DNA of 64,000 nucleotides from Doris montereyensis (lineage: Eukaryota; Mollusca; Gastropoda; Nudibranchia; Dorididae). The notes under the pieces are model-generated. The model made no database searches. It saw only the letters and a list, made by a program, of their open reading frames with translations, and had not been told where the DNA came from. Location of the stretch: contig JAXRKP010001293.1 in NCBI GenBank assembly GCA_037039925.1, positions 43,501 through 107,500 of the forward strand. The letters are read 5' to 3'. Position 1 is the stretch's first letter; each line of letters opens with the position of its first letter. Positions 46,796 through 60,115 of this stretch are shown one piece after another. A program made the translations under genes and the position numbers.

Positions 46796-47226
46796 TTTGT
46801 TTGTTCTTTTATGTCCATATATTCGTATTGACATAAGCAGAACACAGTTTTACTGGACAGAATTCTTTTTCTTTGATTTTATCAAGTGTAAAGATGCATT
46901 ATCAACTATAAATACAAGGATGCATAGCAATTAACAGAGGTGGAATTTGAGTCGTGTTCATTAACACTAACGCAATTCCTTCCTTTATTAGCCTCAAACT
47001 GGAAAATTATAACGTAAATATATATTGGATGTATAAATACATGGAATGGGGTGAAGGGGCTTTTGTGTATTTTGAAAGAGTTATGGATCGTGGCATTTCT
47101 TTCAATACACATTTATAATTGACGATTCAATTAGAGATTTTTATTGCAACATAAAAAAAGAGGGGAAAATTTAGGAATGATTCACACTCATCACCTTTTC
47201 ATTTTTCGTGTCACTGTCCCTGTGAC
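46796..47226. repeat. 431-bp direct duplication, copy 2
   Basis: Same boundaries as copy 1 (TTTGTTTGTTC ... CCCTGTGAC). Confidence 0.92.
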
Positions 47227-47889
47227 AAGTCAATGCAAGATGGGAAGTAATTATGTATTATTACAATAGGCCTACATTAGGTATTGATGCGATGTTGTTA
47301 CCCCAAGTTGATGTCAGATATAAGAACATTTATGTCCTTGCCGACCAGCATTCTTATATAACTTATAATGTAATGTATAGTTTTTACTGCTTGTAATATA
47401 AGCAGTGAAAAGTGTATGTCCAACATGATTTCTGTGTCACTGCTGGCTTGATCTTGCCTGCTCAGACCGGGTCAGTGTGAAAAAATCAATGAAAACTGTT
47501 GAACAAATTTCTTATTTTTGTAATATATACTTCGGCAAATAAACTTTGTAATTTGAGACTTATGCTGCGATGCTCATTCATTATTTCATAAGACATTGTT
47601 CTGTTGTTTGTTCTCACTTTGAATTTTGTACCTATCACTTTTTGAAGTTTGATTGTTAACTTCCCATTAACAAAACTGTAAACAAGTCGGTAACAACATT
47701 CTTTTGGTGTGTCCCGACTGAAATTATGTTACATTAAAATTAAATGAGATAACATTACATCATAAATAAAATGATAGATTCAACGGAAATCAAGTAAATG
47801 GAGACCTTGATTGAGTTAAACAGGAAATTGTTGTAAGTACATGAAGGCTATTAGAATTATATAAGCCAGTTGGCTGCTTTTCTTGATAA

Positions 47890-48105
47890 TGTTCATAGAG
47901 ACCATGTGGCAAAGACACTTAACATGCATTTTATCCGCTCGACCCAGATGCAATAAATGTGTACCAGCAAGTTTGGGAGTAAAACTTTGTGACAGACCAG
48001 CGTCCTGACCAGGAGGTGATTATTATCACCTGTTCCGTTTTACGCTATAGAAACTGGGATACGCTCAGCTTTATGGGATGTAAGGGCCTTGTAATAACTT
48101 CACTT
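47890..48105 (+). repeat. SINE family S2, 5'-truncated copy
   Basis: GCAAAGACACTTAACATGCA, GACCCAGATGCAATAAATG, then a tail with GACCAGGAGGTGATTATTAT and CACCTGTTCCGTTTTACGC, as in 39945-40460. Confidence 0.75.
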
Positions 48106-48461
48106 TATGTATATTTCATGCATCCACAAAAAGTCTCATGGTAAATTTAAAGAGGAAACAAAAGGATGGAATATCCTGGCACGTAACAGCTACGTAATCT
48201 TCGATTGTCTGTTGTGCCCGGCGCCAAGGCATGGGGTCACAGGTGACCAGGAAAGATGGACAGAGTGGGTGGCAAACCTTCCTCATGTCTGTCATTCGTA
48301 GTCTGGCACATCTGTGTGATGTGTTTATTACACGTACTAGTGTCTTGAGCAATGCAACAGACTTCCCACCCCGTCTTTCTATGACTCACTTGCAACGTAT
48401 CACAGGTTATCGGCAAATTACTAGCATTAAATTGAGTGTGGATTTTTTCTCTAATGATTCT
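48106..48461. other. Spacer
   Basis: Overlapping short frames on both strands but no motif. Slightly more GC than its surroundings. Confidence 0.4.
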
Positions 48462-48602
48462 CAGCTCGGGATCAGACCAGGTTCTAAGGCGGATCGGGTT
48501 GTAGTAGTGAGGTCTTAAAGGGGTAGTTTTATATAAGAAAACTTCTGTTGCATGGAATTAACGAGTTCTTAGGCGGCAGGTTCTTAGGCCCACTCAACTG
48601 TA
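48462..48602. repeat. Repeat with GTTCTTAGGC words
   Basis: ACCAGGTTCTAAGGCGGATC near 48477 and GAGTTCTTAGGCGGCAGG, TTCTTAGGCCCACTCAACTG near 48563-48600. These are inverted relatives of the terminus at 43353. Confidence 0.45.
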
Positions 48603-48814
48603 ATATAAAACTTAAACTTAAAGCTAAAACTAGAAGCCAACTGGCAGCACAGTTGTCTCACAAACATAATTTCAAGAGGAAAACCAAGTACATAGCTGCG
48701 GTAAGGACCTTTGAACCAAAAAATAATTTCATGAAAATGTAGAGCAACATGATCCAAAATACAGTTTTCACTTGTTTCATTGGAAATTATGCTGTCCACC
48801 ATTATTGTGCATTG

Positions 48815-48900
48815 ATCTCAGTGTGAATTAAGAAGAAGCAGCAAGATAAGTGAAAGAATGAGAGGGAAAAAATAGAACCTACCAGTAGTGCCGACCAACA
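48815..48900 (-). repeat. R1 dispersed repeat, minus orientation
   Basis: TTGATCTCAGTGTGAATTAAG, GCAGCAAGATAAGTGAAAG and AACCTACCAGTAGTG are the reverse complement of the R1 pattern. Confidence 0.6.
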
Positions 48901-49708
48901 GCCCACTCCAAAACGCTAACGCAAAGCCCTACACTCCCATCTAACAACACATAACAAAAAGCAATTGAAACTGACGTCACCAGCATGACAAAGCAACAAC
49001 CACAATGCTGTAAATTAATAAACACAAACTCCATGAAATGTTTAATGTACACATTTTTATTTCACTTGGCTACATCAATGATATGAAACAGCTGACTGGA
49101 AAATAACTTCATTGCTCATAAAGAAACAGATAAAAGTCATCTTAATGAGCATATCAAATGATCTCAGAGATCCTGTATATTAGTAAGATTGTATAAAAAA
49201 AAAAAAAAAATCTTTTACTTTCACTCACACAGAAATAGAGTAATAATATGATGGATAAATGTAGAGTATGAAAAATAAAATAATATGAAAGACATATGCT
49301 CGGTAAAAAGGCTTATGATAGGATTTTTAACAGAATAGGAATAAAAACGTTCAATAGTTACTTAATCATCCCTACAATATTCAGAATCAGAATCCTTTAT
49401 TTGTCTCTGAATAGAAAAAATTGGAATAATTCGTGACAACATATATTCTAAAAATGTATATCTATTTTTAAGGAGCACATAAACAAAATAGTAGTAACTG
49501 TACATAGCCATAAAATTCAAACCATACAAGACTGTACAGATGTACTCAGAGGCGTGGCGTAACCAATACCTCAGGTGGTGCCATGATAGAATACTGTCCC
49601 AATCTCATACTTTCAGACAACTAATGTAAATCATAATAGTAATAGCATTAGAGTGTTTGTACTTATGTTACTGTTTGAAGGTAATTTGAAAGTACTTAAT
49701 AACAGAGA
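48901..49708. other. Spacer
   Basis: AT-rich sequence with an A run at 49195-49210. No gene seen. Confidence 0.45.
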
Positions 49709-50056
<348 letters not shown>

Positions 50057-52276
50057 AAGCTAAAAAAAAAGAAGACATGATTTCATTTAAAAGGCCATAC
50101 TCCACCCAGTACTAGTAGGTAAACCATTCCTTCAAATTAAGAATTAAATGTGTGATCATATAATACATTTTTTGTTGTTCTCAAGCTTTACCAAATAGTC
50201 AAAGCAAAGATTGTCTAGTATAGATGATCTTTGCCTCAAACTTGAAGACTGTAGCTTTGCTACACAAGTGATGATTGTTGAAGTTACAGTAACATTAAAA
50301 ATAACAATAATAATACAATAATTTTATCATTTTATATTTATTATAGTCATTGTTATTATGAATGATGACAAAGCTTACAATGATACCAAGATCAGTAAGT
50401 TTAATAAGTAAGTAGTATAAAATCCTAAAAGCAGTGAATAGAAAAGCACACTAGGTGATTTACAGGTCTTTGGTATTAAATTAAAATTCCATTCAAATAT
50501 TGAATTAAGAAATCAGAACAGCCATGTTATCAAATATAGGACTTTGCACTTTTTATGCTCTTTCATCAAAACCTTAAAATAATATGCTGTTCATGAAAAA
50601 TATTAAGTACATATTTGGGCATTCTTACTTCAAAGAAAAATTGAAAATCTTTTTTTACCTCAATTAGAATACAGGGATGTAAATGGCAAATGAAAAAAAA
50701 TATGAAAGTCTCTGAAATGTGAAACTTTCAGACACTGAACACCTCCTTTACCGTATTTAATCTCACACTTACAATAACAGCACCATGCAACAGCTATTTT
50801 CTCAACCTTCCTGATATAACTAGAAAGGAATTCATCATTACAATCTTTAGTTGACAGCCATTCCCACCTGAATTTGTTCTTAGAAGCTAGATTCTAGATC
50901 AATCACATCTACTAGCAAATCCCAATCAATAAACCAAAACTTTTGACAGGTCATCCCCAATTTGTTAAATTGTCTAGATCTACATTCTGGAGCTAGCTTA
51001 CCTTTAAGCTAGTTCTAGTGTTTTTAAAGATTTGCTTGTAAGTATAACAGTTAAAGCAAAATTCTCAATCGATTCTGATTCTATTAACTTGGCTACCCAG
51101 TGAAGTAGATCTAGAAATCTAACTCTAGCTCTACTAAAGTTATTGAAGAAAATGGGTGCGACAAATACTAGACCTAGAAATATAAATCTTCTCTCGTAGT
51201 TTCTAGGCCTCTAGATAACAATTAGACTTAATAGATGGATTCCAGATCTATCATAAAATAGAATCTAGACTAGATCAAGCGTGTGTGCGCTTATTTTCAA
51301 GATCTCTCGACTACAAGCTCTAGATCTCAATTTCCTGGAACGCTGAGCAAGAAATAATTTTAATCTGTTAACAAGCTAGATCTATTTATACGCTGATATA
51401 CTCACACAAGAATTCCTTGCAGCCCAAAGCTATGGCCTAGGGAAAGCTGTGGCCTAGGGCTGTCAAGCCGTTATAAAAAATCTAGATCTAGATCTAGAAT
51501 CTAGGTCACTTCACTCTAGCAGATCCATCTTAATCTTATCTAGCTCTAGATCTAGATTAGACTAATAAATCACAATAACCCACATATAGGATAACATAAA
51601 TGCAAAATAACGCAAAGAAATGTAAAATGACTTTGCTTTGATTTTCGTGGAATGAAAGAATGAAAAATCATCGACCGCATATCACATTCACAACTGAACC
51701 CCACGACTACAAATAGGCAAGAGGTAAGTCAGTGCATCTCAACATTGATAACCAATGCTAATTTAGCTAAATCTATCCCAAAATCTTTTGCGTGAAAGGC
51801 TATTTCCACAACAAATGCGTTAGTAGATTTCACACTAAAAAATCTCAAAAGTCTGAAAAATCTGAAAGGAAATAAAGAAGGTTTCGATTTTTAAATCTGA
51901 AATCTTCTCGTGTGAGTAGTAAGGCCTCATGGATCAGTGTGGAAATTGTAGTTCGCCGTGAAAAAGTGAAAGTGGAAATGAAAGCAGCGTGCTTGTTTAG
52001 TTATTAGTATGAAAATCGGCGATGGGCTTGGAGTCGGGAATTTCGTCCTGTTGTGCCATCTCACCTATTCATAACAGCGAACACAAAAGTATTTTAGTAA
52101 AAGGCAAGGAAAAGGAAACTTAAGAAGAAAATATATTGAAAGTAGAAAACCTCAAATAATTTGAAATCAAAGGAAATCTGAACGATTTACATCCCTGAGA
52201 ATGTTAGTAGTTAGATATTTACAGTTGACTTTTCAAGACAAGAATTTCGTGGAATTAAGATCTTGATGTGTTAATA
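50057..52276. other. Spacer, likely downstream of or within the ABCA5 3' region
   Basis: AT-rich. 50980-51570 is unusually dense in TCTAGATC/AGATCTAG words. No coding exon recognised. Confidence 0.5.
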
Positions 52277-53050
52277 CAGTTGAACTTTTCTAAATGGGAA
52301 CCAGAATCAGGAAACCTGGCCAATAGGAAGAAAACCCAGGGGACAGCATTTTTCTATATATTTTACCTCTCTAAATAAGATAGGTTCCCAGCTAATCGGG
52401 ACAATATTTCGCTGGCTTGCATTGATTATCATCACCATTTACCCCAAAATTGTTTATTTCAACATTTACTTGTTATCCACATTTGGTTTCCGTGTAAGCA
52501 AAACATTAATTATTACATCTGCATTAGTGCTACATCGTTATACATTATATAATATATTTACACGATGTTGTAAATGCCAGTGTTCACGATGACCATAAGC
52601 CAGACATCCATTACATAGGTGTGAAATCAGGCGTTGAGCAGGTCCTTGCTCGTCCACCTAACAATATAGTACGTTGTTGACATGAGGTGGCGCTTATAAA
52701 GCAGATGCACACTTTCATAGCCTTTCATTGCCCACCTAACCTGTTAATCACAAGGGTGGACAGAGGAGATTTAACGATCTACCATGCCTTCTTGATTATG
52801 TATCTCATCTATCTACTGTCCAATGAAGCTCGATTTGAATGACACCACTAATGAATGTCATGTTTGTTTTGATCAACTGGTCTTGTGGCTACAATAAATA
52901 ATATTGTTCCTTTGATTTGTGATTCTGTATTTTACCACTCACAGAAGGGCTTTAGTACCTAAAACTGTTAAGTAAACCAAAATCTCTTGGTATCAGGTAA
53001 TCAGAACAATTTTACACTCCACTGAGATTTCCTGATTAGAGATTCCATTG
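52277..53050. mobile_element. Pogo/mariner-like MITE, copy 2 (inverted relative to copy 1)
   Basis: Starts CAGTTGAACTTTTCTAAATG after TA (52275-52276) and ends GATTAGAGATTCCATTG before TA. The interior is the reverse complement of 42180-42935: ACCATGCCTTCTTGATTATG here versus CATAATCAAGAAGGCATGGT-like sequence there, and TTGATCAACTGGTCTTGTGG versus CCACAGGACCAGTTGATCAA. Confidence 0.82.
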
Positions 53051-53555
53051 TATCTATAATTAGAATCTCAATCACCTTGCATAAAATGCAAATAATGTTT
53101 TCAGACGATTTTCATTTACATTGGATTTGAAAGTCATGAATTAGACTTGAGCTAACAGACCTCTGTCAATCTTGTTGAAGTCAAGCATGATTAGAAAATA
53201 CATAGGTTGCTTTTGTGACATAATTTTGTGTAAGCCTACGACAACAAAAAACTTTCATATATGCATGTATATTACTTGAAAGCTGAATGAATAAAGATAC
53301 TATTTACATAACGTTTTCTTTTTTAAAGCTAAAATGCTTTTACATAATCAGAAAAAAAAAAAGAAGCATAAATTACTCTTTGCGACAAGTAACATTAAAC
53401 AACAATCATCATTGTAAAAAATTTATCTTCTTTACAGATTTAATGGATCTAAATTTTAAGTTTCAAGAGTTCAAAAAATTTCAACATAAAAGGTGGTTTT
53501 TTACACAACAATAATCAACATTAATTTTATGACTAATGTAATGCTTAAAAGGAAG
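53051..53555 (-). other. ABCA5-like 3' untranslated region
   Basis: Downstream (leftward) of the ABCA5-like stop. AT-rich; nothing else recognised. Confidence 0.45.
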
Positions 53556-53681
53556 TCAAATAAATACTGAATGGCTGCCCGCCTGCAAGGTTCCATTACT
53601 TGAAGTTGTTGGCTCAGTTGTTGGCTTGGCTTCATCATCCTGTTCTTCGTCCATTTGTCTTTTGGCAAAATACAAAAAGAC
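53556..53681 (-). CDS. ABCA5: ABCA5-like terminal exon
   Basis: Acceptor [27 protein letters not shown], then [10 protein letters not shown] and [13 protein letters not shown]. VFxxFAKxQ plus an acidic stretch is the standard end of ABCA proteins. Confidence 0.92.
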   Translation of the reverse strand, partial: VFLYFAKRQMDEEQDDEAKPTTEPTTSSNGTLQAGSHSVFI

Positions 53682-56600
53682 CTGCGAATATGGACATTTG
53701 AGCAACGTTTAGAGCTTCTAATAAAGTACAGTCTATAACAGGCTTTTATACCATAGATACATAATTGTATGAATAAATCATCGAAAGATAGTCTTTTATC
53801 TGAAAAGATGAAACAGAGAAAATAGAAACAGCCTGCAGATGAGAAAAAAATAAATAAATTCCCACTCTTTCTTCTAGCTTACAAAAAGTAAAAAACCCAA
53901 ACTCTTTCTTCTAGCTTACAAAAGAAAAAAACCCAATTCCCACTCTTTCTTCTAGCTTACAAAGAAAGTAAAAAACCCAATTCCCCACTCTTTCTTCTAG
54001 CTTACAAAAGAAAGTAAAAAACCCAATTCCCCACTCTTTCTTAGTTAACAATCTCTTATGTAAGAACGTAAAAAAAGGCAATTCCCACTCCTCCTCAGTT
54101 AACAATCTATCTACCTTACAAAATAAAGTTAAAAAAAAGCATTTCCTCACTCTTTCTTAATTCACAATCTAAGTTACAAAAGAAAGCGCAAAAAAAAAGC
54201 AGGATGCTGAGTTAACAGAAATCTTTTTGTAACTCTAGTCCACATACATTGCACAGCATACAAAACTCGTCCCTCTTAGTTGGCCGATGTGGTGCTTCTG
54301 GGTCATGCTGACCGAGGTCAGCAAAGAGTCGCCAGGTAGTTTTCACTCCTGCTAGCTTTGCAGCGCTTAACGGTCATTTATAGGTCTAATTAATCAGCTA
54401 TTATCTGGCGAAAATAGCCATCGACAGCAAATGTGAATGCTTCCCCAACTTTAAAAGAGTGCTGCGATAGACTGATAAAAGAAAATGATCAGAAGCGTTT
54501 CCACACAATCAAGGCCTCAATTAGGTCCATCATTTCAGCACAATAACAGACATAGAGTATTAAGTAAAACGCTTTAACACAAAATTTACACAGGCGAATG
54601 CCATCATATTTTTACAAAACAAGGACAATACATACAGGTATGTGCTTACAAAACGACATTTTAGCAGTCATCAGTATGAACTGAACAATATCGATTTTAG
54701 TAGGACTTCAATAATGAGACTAACTGGAACAAACAATATCATTGTAGGAGTAACTCTTAAAAACGATGAAATAAGATATGTATCACTATGTACATTTAAT
54801 GATACTTGCCGGTAGATCTGCGTGCATGCACCAGGGGGCTGTTTTCTAGTATTTGTTTATTCACTATGAATTTCATTCTGATTTGTGAGTTTATAATGCC
54901 TCGTGCTCGTCTGTCTATCCTTGCAATTGACTAGCAACATCTTTCCATTCCCTGTTCACCCAGTGACCCAAGTCTGAAGTTGTACTGTCATATATGTGGG
55001 GTGCAAGGTGCTCTTAAAATATGTTGTTTTGGGATTGTTTTGTTTGGAAAGCTTTGTCTATACATGCTTATGTATGTGTCTATATCCTGTTGAATGTCAT
55101 TAATTGAATTTTCATTAATTAATTGTCTTTGTGTGTGAGATTGCTTTGTGGACTTTACTAAATACTTTGTTGATATTGTTGAAAACTAACGCTATCTGTG
55201 TGCTTCATCAATGACTATTGGGCAATGTGTGCATGCCATTGTCTGTGTGATGATTGTTTGTGTAAGGTCTGTATAAACTTTTTTCTTGTAAGTATCTATG
55301 ACAGTGGTTGACAATAAAAGATCGACTGTGGTACGCCTGTAGTGTGATTCTGTGTTTGGTAAGAAAGGATGATGCAATGGAACAACCTAAGTATGAGTTT
55401 TTCATGTTATTTGTGATAATTTATGCTCTGAGAATTTATGGTTCTCTAGGGTGTGATCCATGCTAGATTTATTTGAAAAAATAAGAGGGTCAGTAAAAAT
55501 CGATTCGATAAAGGAAAATTGGCTAAAAATGATTTACACTCAAGGGAAACACATTGCACACAAACTTAACTCAGGCAAAAAAGGGAACGATTAGAGGAAG
55601 TACATTATAACTTTGTAGTGGTTTGTGACCGCAAATTAATTTTTTACAGAATGAAGTACGATAACCACTCTTTAAAATAAACTCATTTTAGTTAATTATG
55701 TGAGCGTACATTTTTAGCAATTAGATAAAACATAATGACCAAAGCAAAAAAACCCGAAAAATATAGATACATATTAAAATGCTTTTATCAGACAAGTAAA
55801 AAGTCCAAGAGAAATGGTAATTTCACAGAGAACAGACAAAACGTTGATGCTATGATAGAAACAAAGACTGAGACAATTGATCTGAGAGAAGTGTTGCTGT
55901 AGCGAGATAAAATGGTGCAATTCTTAATAAAAATCTCAACGGGGCGATCAGTTATCCGGGAATCCAGCTGACTGTGCTTGACCCCTGACAGGTGGGTAAT
56001 TAATGAGTTTTGCGGCCACAACTAAGAGGGACAATTTGCTACAGGAATTTGACGCTGTGATTGAAATACACACAAATAATTCAAATTAATTATTACAAAA
56101 TGATGCATCTTTCACTCTCGCCCTTTTATTCACTGAAATTCATGCAAAAGCATGTCTCCGCTCACTCACTGATTTTCAATTCTCTTTTCCCTTTAAACTC
56201 ACATATTCGGGAGATGCGTACATGTGGAAATAGATTTGTAAATAATTGTTATGTTCCTGATGACAATAATGAGTTTTTAAAAGTAATTTCAGACAAAAAA
56301 AGAACTTACTTGCTCAAGAGTGCTTTGGCTGAAGAGTACTCCTCCAATTTATGTGAAATTTTGCCTGGTCAGAAAATATCCAAAAAGAAAATTAATCAGG
56401 AAAGGAAATAAAACTCAACTTAAATAATTGAAAAAATGTTTCCATCCATGTTTTTACTTGTTTTCAATATACATCTCAATTTCCTTACGTACAGCTTTGA
56501 ATCCTACATTGTTCAGACATTGCTGCTTTAATTGCCTTACTATTAATATTCTCACAATTGAAATCATTTTTACCATTGTCACCTTTCTTTTGAAAATAAG

Positions 56601-57092
56601 CATTTAGAAGTCATTCTTTATCTGATTTATTTTGCAGCTCAAGTAAATTACTTAAAGATTCTTCTCCTTCTTTTGTTATCCTTCTTCTTCTTCTTCTTCT
56701 TCTTCGTCTTCCTCTTCTTCTTCTTCTTCTTCTTCTTCTTCTTCTTCTTCTTCTTCTTCTTCTTCTTCTTCTTCTCCTCCTCCTCCTCCTCCTTCTCCTT
56801 CTTCTTCTTCTTCTTCTTCTTCTTCTTCTTCTTCTTCTTCTTCTTCTTCTTCTTCTTCTTCTTCTTCTTCTTCTTCTTCTTCTTCTTCTTCTTCTTCTTC
56901 TTCTTCGTCTTCTTCTTCTTCTTCTTCTTCTTCTTCTTCTTCTTCTTCTTCTTCTTCTTCTTCTTCTTCTTCTTCTCATTCGTCTTCTTCTTCCTCCTCC
57001 TCCTTTTCTTATTGGTTTACAATCACTATTATAATTATTATTATTATGACTAGTAGGTACTAGTAGTTGTAGTTGTAGTAGTAGTAGGTATT

Positions 57093-57150
<58 letters not shown>

Positions 57151-57309
57151 GTAGCGTAGTAGTAGTAGTAGTAGTAGTAGGTAGTGTAGTAGTAGTAGAA
57201 GTAGTGTAGTAGTAGTAGTCGTAGTAGGTAGTGTAGTAGTAGTAGTAATAGGTTAATAGGTAGTGTAGTAGTAGTAGTAGTAGGTAGAGTAGTAGTAGTA
57301 GTAGATATT

Positions 57310-57352
<43 letters not shown>

Positions 57353-57873
57353 GTAGTGTAGTAGTAGTAGGTAGTATAGTAGTAGTAGTAGTAGGTAGCG
57401 TAGTAGTAGTAGTAGCTAGTGTAGTAGTAGGTAGTGTAGTAGTAGTAGGTAGTGTAGTAGTAGTAGGTAGTGTAGTAGTAGTAGGTAGTGTAGTAGTAGT
57501 AGGTAGTGTAGTAGTAGTAGGTAGTATAGTAGTAGTAGTAGTAGGTAGTGTAGTAGTAGTAGGTAGTGTAGTAGTAGTAGGTAGTATAGTAGTAGTAGTA
57601 GGTAGTATAGTAGTGTAGTAGTAGTAGGTAGTGTAGTAGTAGTAGGTAGTAAGTAGTAGTAGTAGTAGGTAGCGTCAAGTAGTAGTAGTAGTTAGTGTAG
57701 TAGTAGTAGTAGAAGTAATGTAGTAGTAGTAGACGTAGTAGGTAGTGTAGTAGTAGTAGTAGTAATAGGTTAATAGGTAGAGTAGTAGTAGCAGTAGCAG
57801 CAGTAGTAGTAGTAGATAGTGTAGTAGTAGATACTGTAGTAGTAGGTAGTGTAATAGTAGGTAGAGTAGTAGC

Positions 57874-57908
<35 letters not shown>

Positions 57909-60019
57909 CAGCAGCAGTAGTAGTAGGTACACAGTAGTAGAAGTAGGTAGTGTAGTGGTAGTAGGAAGTGTAGTAGTAGGTAGTGTAGTAGTAGGTAGTG
58001 TAGTAGTAGGTAGTGTAGTAGAGTAGGTAGTGTAGTAGTAGGTAGTGTAGTAGTATGGGTCCCTCTGGCAGTTCACACCCCACATGCTTATCTATGGTAC
58101 TCAATGGTAGGCATCTTTGCACACATTTTTTTACGTTTACCACTTGCCAGAAGCAACGGGTTTTGAACACGGTTTCTTACTGTTACGGAATACACCTATT
58201 TCATCACTAAGGAGAAAACACCTAAGACTTGAAGCTTGAAGCATCAGCTAGTGCTAATTGGCTTTTCAGATAAGTCGTTTACTCTGTTCCCTTATTGCAT
58301 CGATATATTTGTAATTTGTATACATTTCGCACCTTAAGTGTAAATTTTTGCCTTGATTGATACTTCCTTTCATTCATTTTCTATGATTTCTTCTTTCTAG
58401 ACCCAGTCAGATATAGATCTAGTCTTATAGTTATCCTCTTTTTTTCGTTCTTGTTTCCCATACTCACACCTCTCTCTCCCTTTCTTCTTTCCCTGCCTTT
58501 TTCCCCTTCTTTTTTTCTCTTTCTCTCTCTCTCCTTCTCTATATCTCCTTACTTATTTTCATTTTTTCAGTCTAGATCTGAACCTTCCATTCTCACCGCA
58601 TATATATTCTTCACATCCCCCCTCTACTACATTTCGTATCATCATTGTCTTTTTCTTTCTTTATTCCTCCTTTCTGTTTTTTTTTCTAACATCACATTGT
58701 GTGATGCCTGAGGCAGTGCTTAAATCTAGATCTAGATTCTAGATATTTCTCGTTTGTTGTCTGAAGAATTGTTATACCCGAAACGTCCCATGTTTGTTCT
58801 GTCTTTATTAATGGAGTTGTCACATATTGTCATATTTCGCCTTTGACTTCACTCCACTGTGGCTCCTTCGTATTATTCTTAAATCTATAATTCTCTAAAA
58901 AATGAACGGCTTAATATTACCTCTGTCCATAACATGGAATGTAATAAGGAAGCTTAAGCCTCACAGCTGTGAAATTATTGCTCTATGAAGACCACAATCA
59001 AGATGGAAAAGAGAAGGAAATCAGAGAAAGACAAAGAGAGTATCATGGTATATTGACAACCTAAAATAAAACAAAATATGAAAGAGAACCAAGAGTGACT
59101 GAACTTTAGTATAATTGCATTGGAATTTCTGAATAAAGCTTGTATTAGCATACATGGAGGTATAATTATTACACTGTAGTAAAAAAACAAACACAACAGT
59201 AACCCCAATCCAACCCTACCCCTTCCACACAAAACCCACAATGAAACAAAATATAATGTTATAAAAAAAAACTGCAAAATAACACCATTGCTCAAAAAGA
59301 GGATACTATCTTGTTTTAACGACATAGACATATGTCTGTCTATAGAAAATGAGTTTCAGTGAGGATTATAACAATATGATAAAGCACAATGGACGTTATA
59401 AAGACATGTAGAAAAAGATCAAAACTGTTGAATTTTCTTACACAACTCCAACTTTGAGAATGTAGATCCCAGAGAAGTCACATCTGTCTTTGGTATAGAA
59501 TACTGTGCTCTTTCCATGAATCTTTCCACCTGAGTCATTCCAGGAAATATAGACTGTAGATGGGATTCCAAATCGTTCATGAGGCTCTCAACATTGGCCT
59601 TATTAACATCTGCCAATTTCGCTTCAAGAATGTAACCACTGCCAAACTTGTTTTTCAGATGCTGACTAGGTCCAATGCACCTGACATGAAAAGATAAGAT
59701 AAAAAAGGGTGCAATTTGTTTATTCTTGGTAAAGGTAACATTATATTTTAAAAAGTTCAGAATATAATTCTCAATACCAATTGAAATCTAACAAGTAAAA
59801 TAAATATCATCACTTCCTAAACATTGACAAAATGTTTGAAATCTTTATAAACAATGGCAAAGAAAGATACCCAATAATGTAGTTACAGAGCAAATAAGAT
59901 CTGCTAAAATTAGATGAAATTGACAAGTCAGGCTGACAAACAAACAGAATCTTATTCTCAAACAATGACTGACTCTTGAACTCAATTGAGTCTTGTATAA
60001 TAATAATAATAATAATAAT

Positions 60020-60115
<96 letters not shown>

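Noticed and set aside
45155..47226. Duplicated blocks as LTRs of a retrotransposon
   Set aside because: No TG...CA ends, no target duplication, no primer-binding or polypurine site, no coding interior.
53862..54190. CRISPR-like array
   Set aside because: Units are contiguous without unique spacers, and the host is a eukaryote. It is a minisatellite.
56061..56411. 116-codon plus-strand frame
   Set aside because: It is antisense to an ABCA5-like exon and has no motif of its own.
56611..58170. Poly-Arg, poly-Phe and Tyr/Thr-rich frames of 120-305 codons
   Set aside because: Translations of the TTC and TAG arrays; no gene.
58975..59331. 118-codon hydrophobic minus-strand frame
   Set aside because: AT-rich intron sequence can give Phe/Ile/Leu-rich frames by chance; no family signature.
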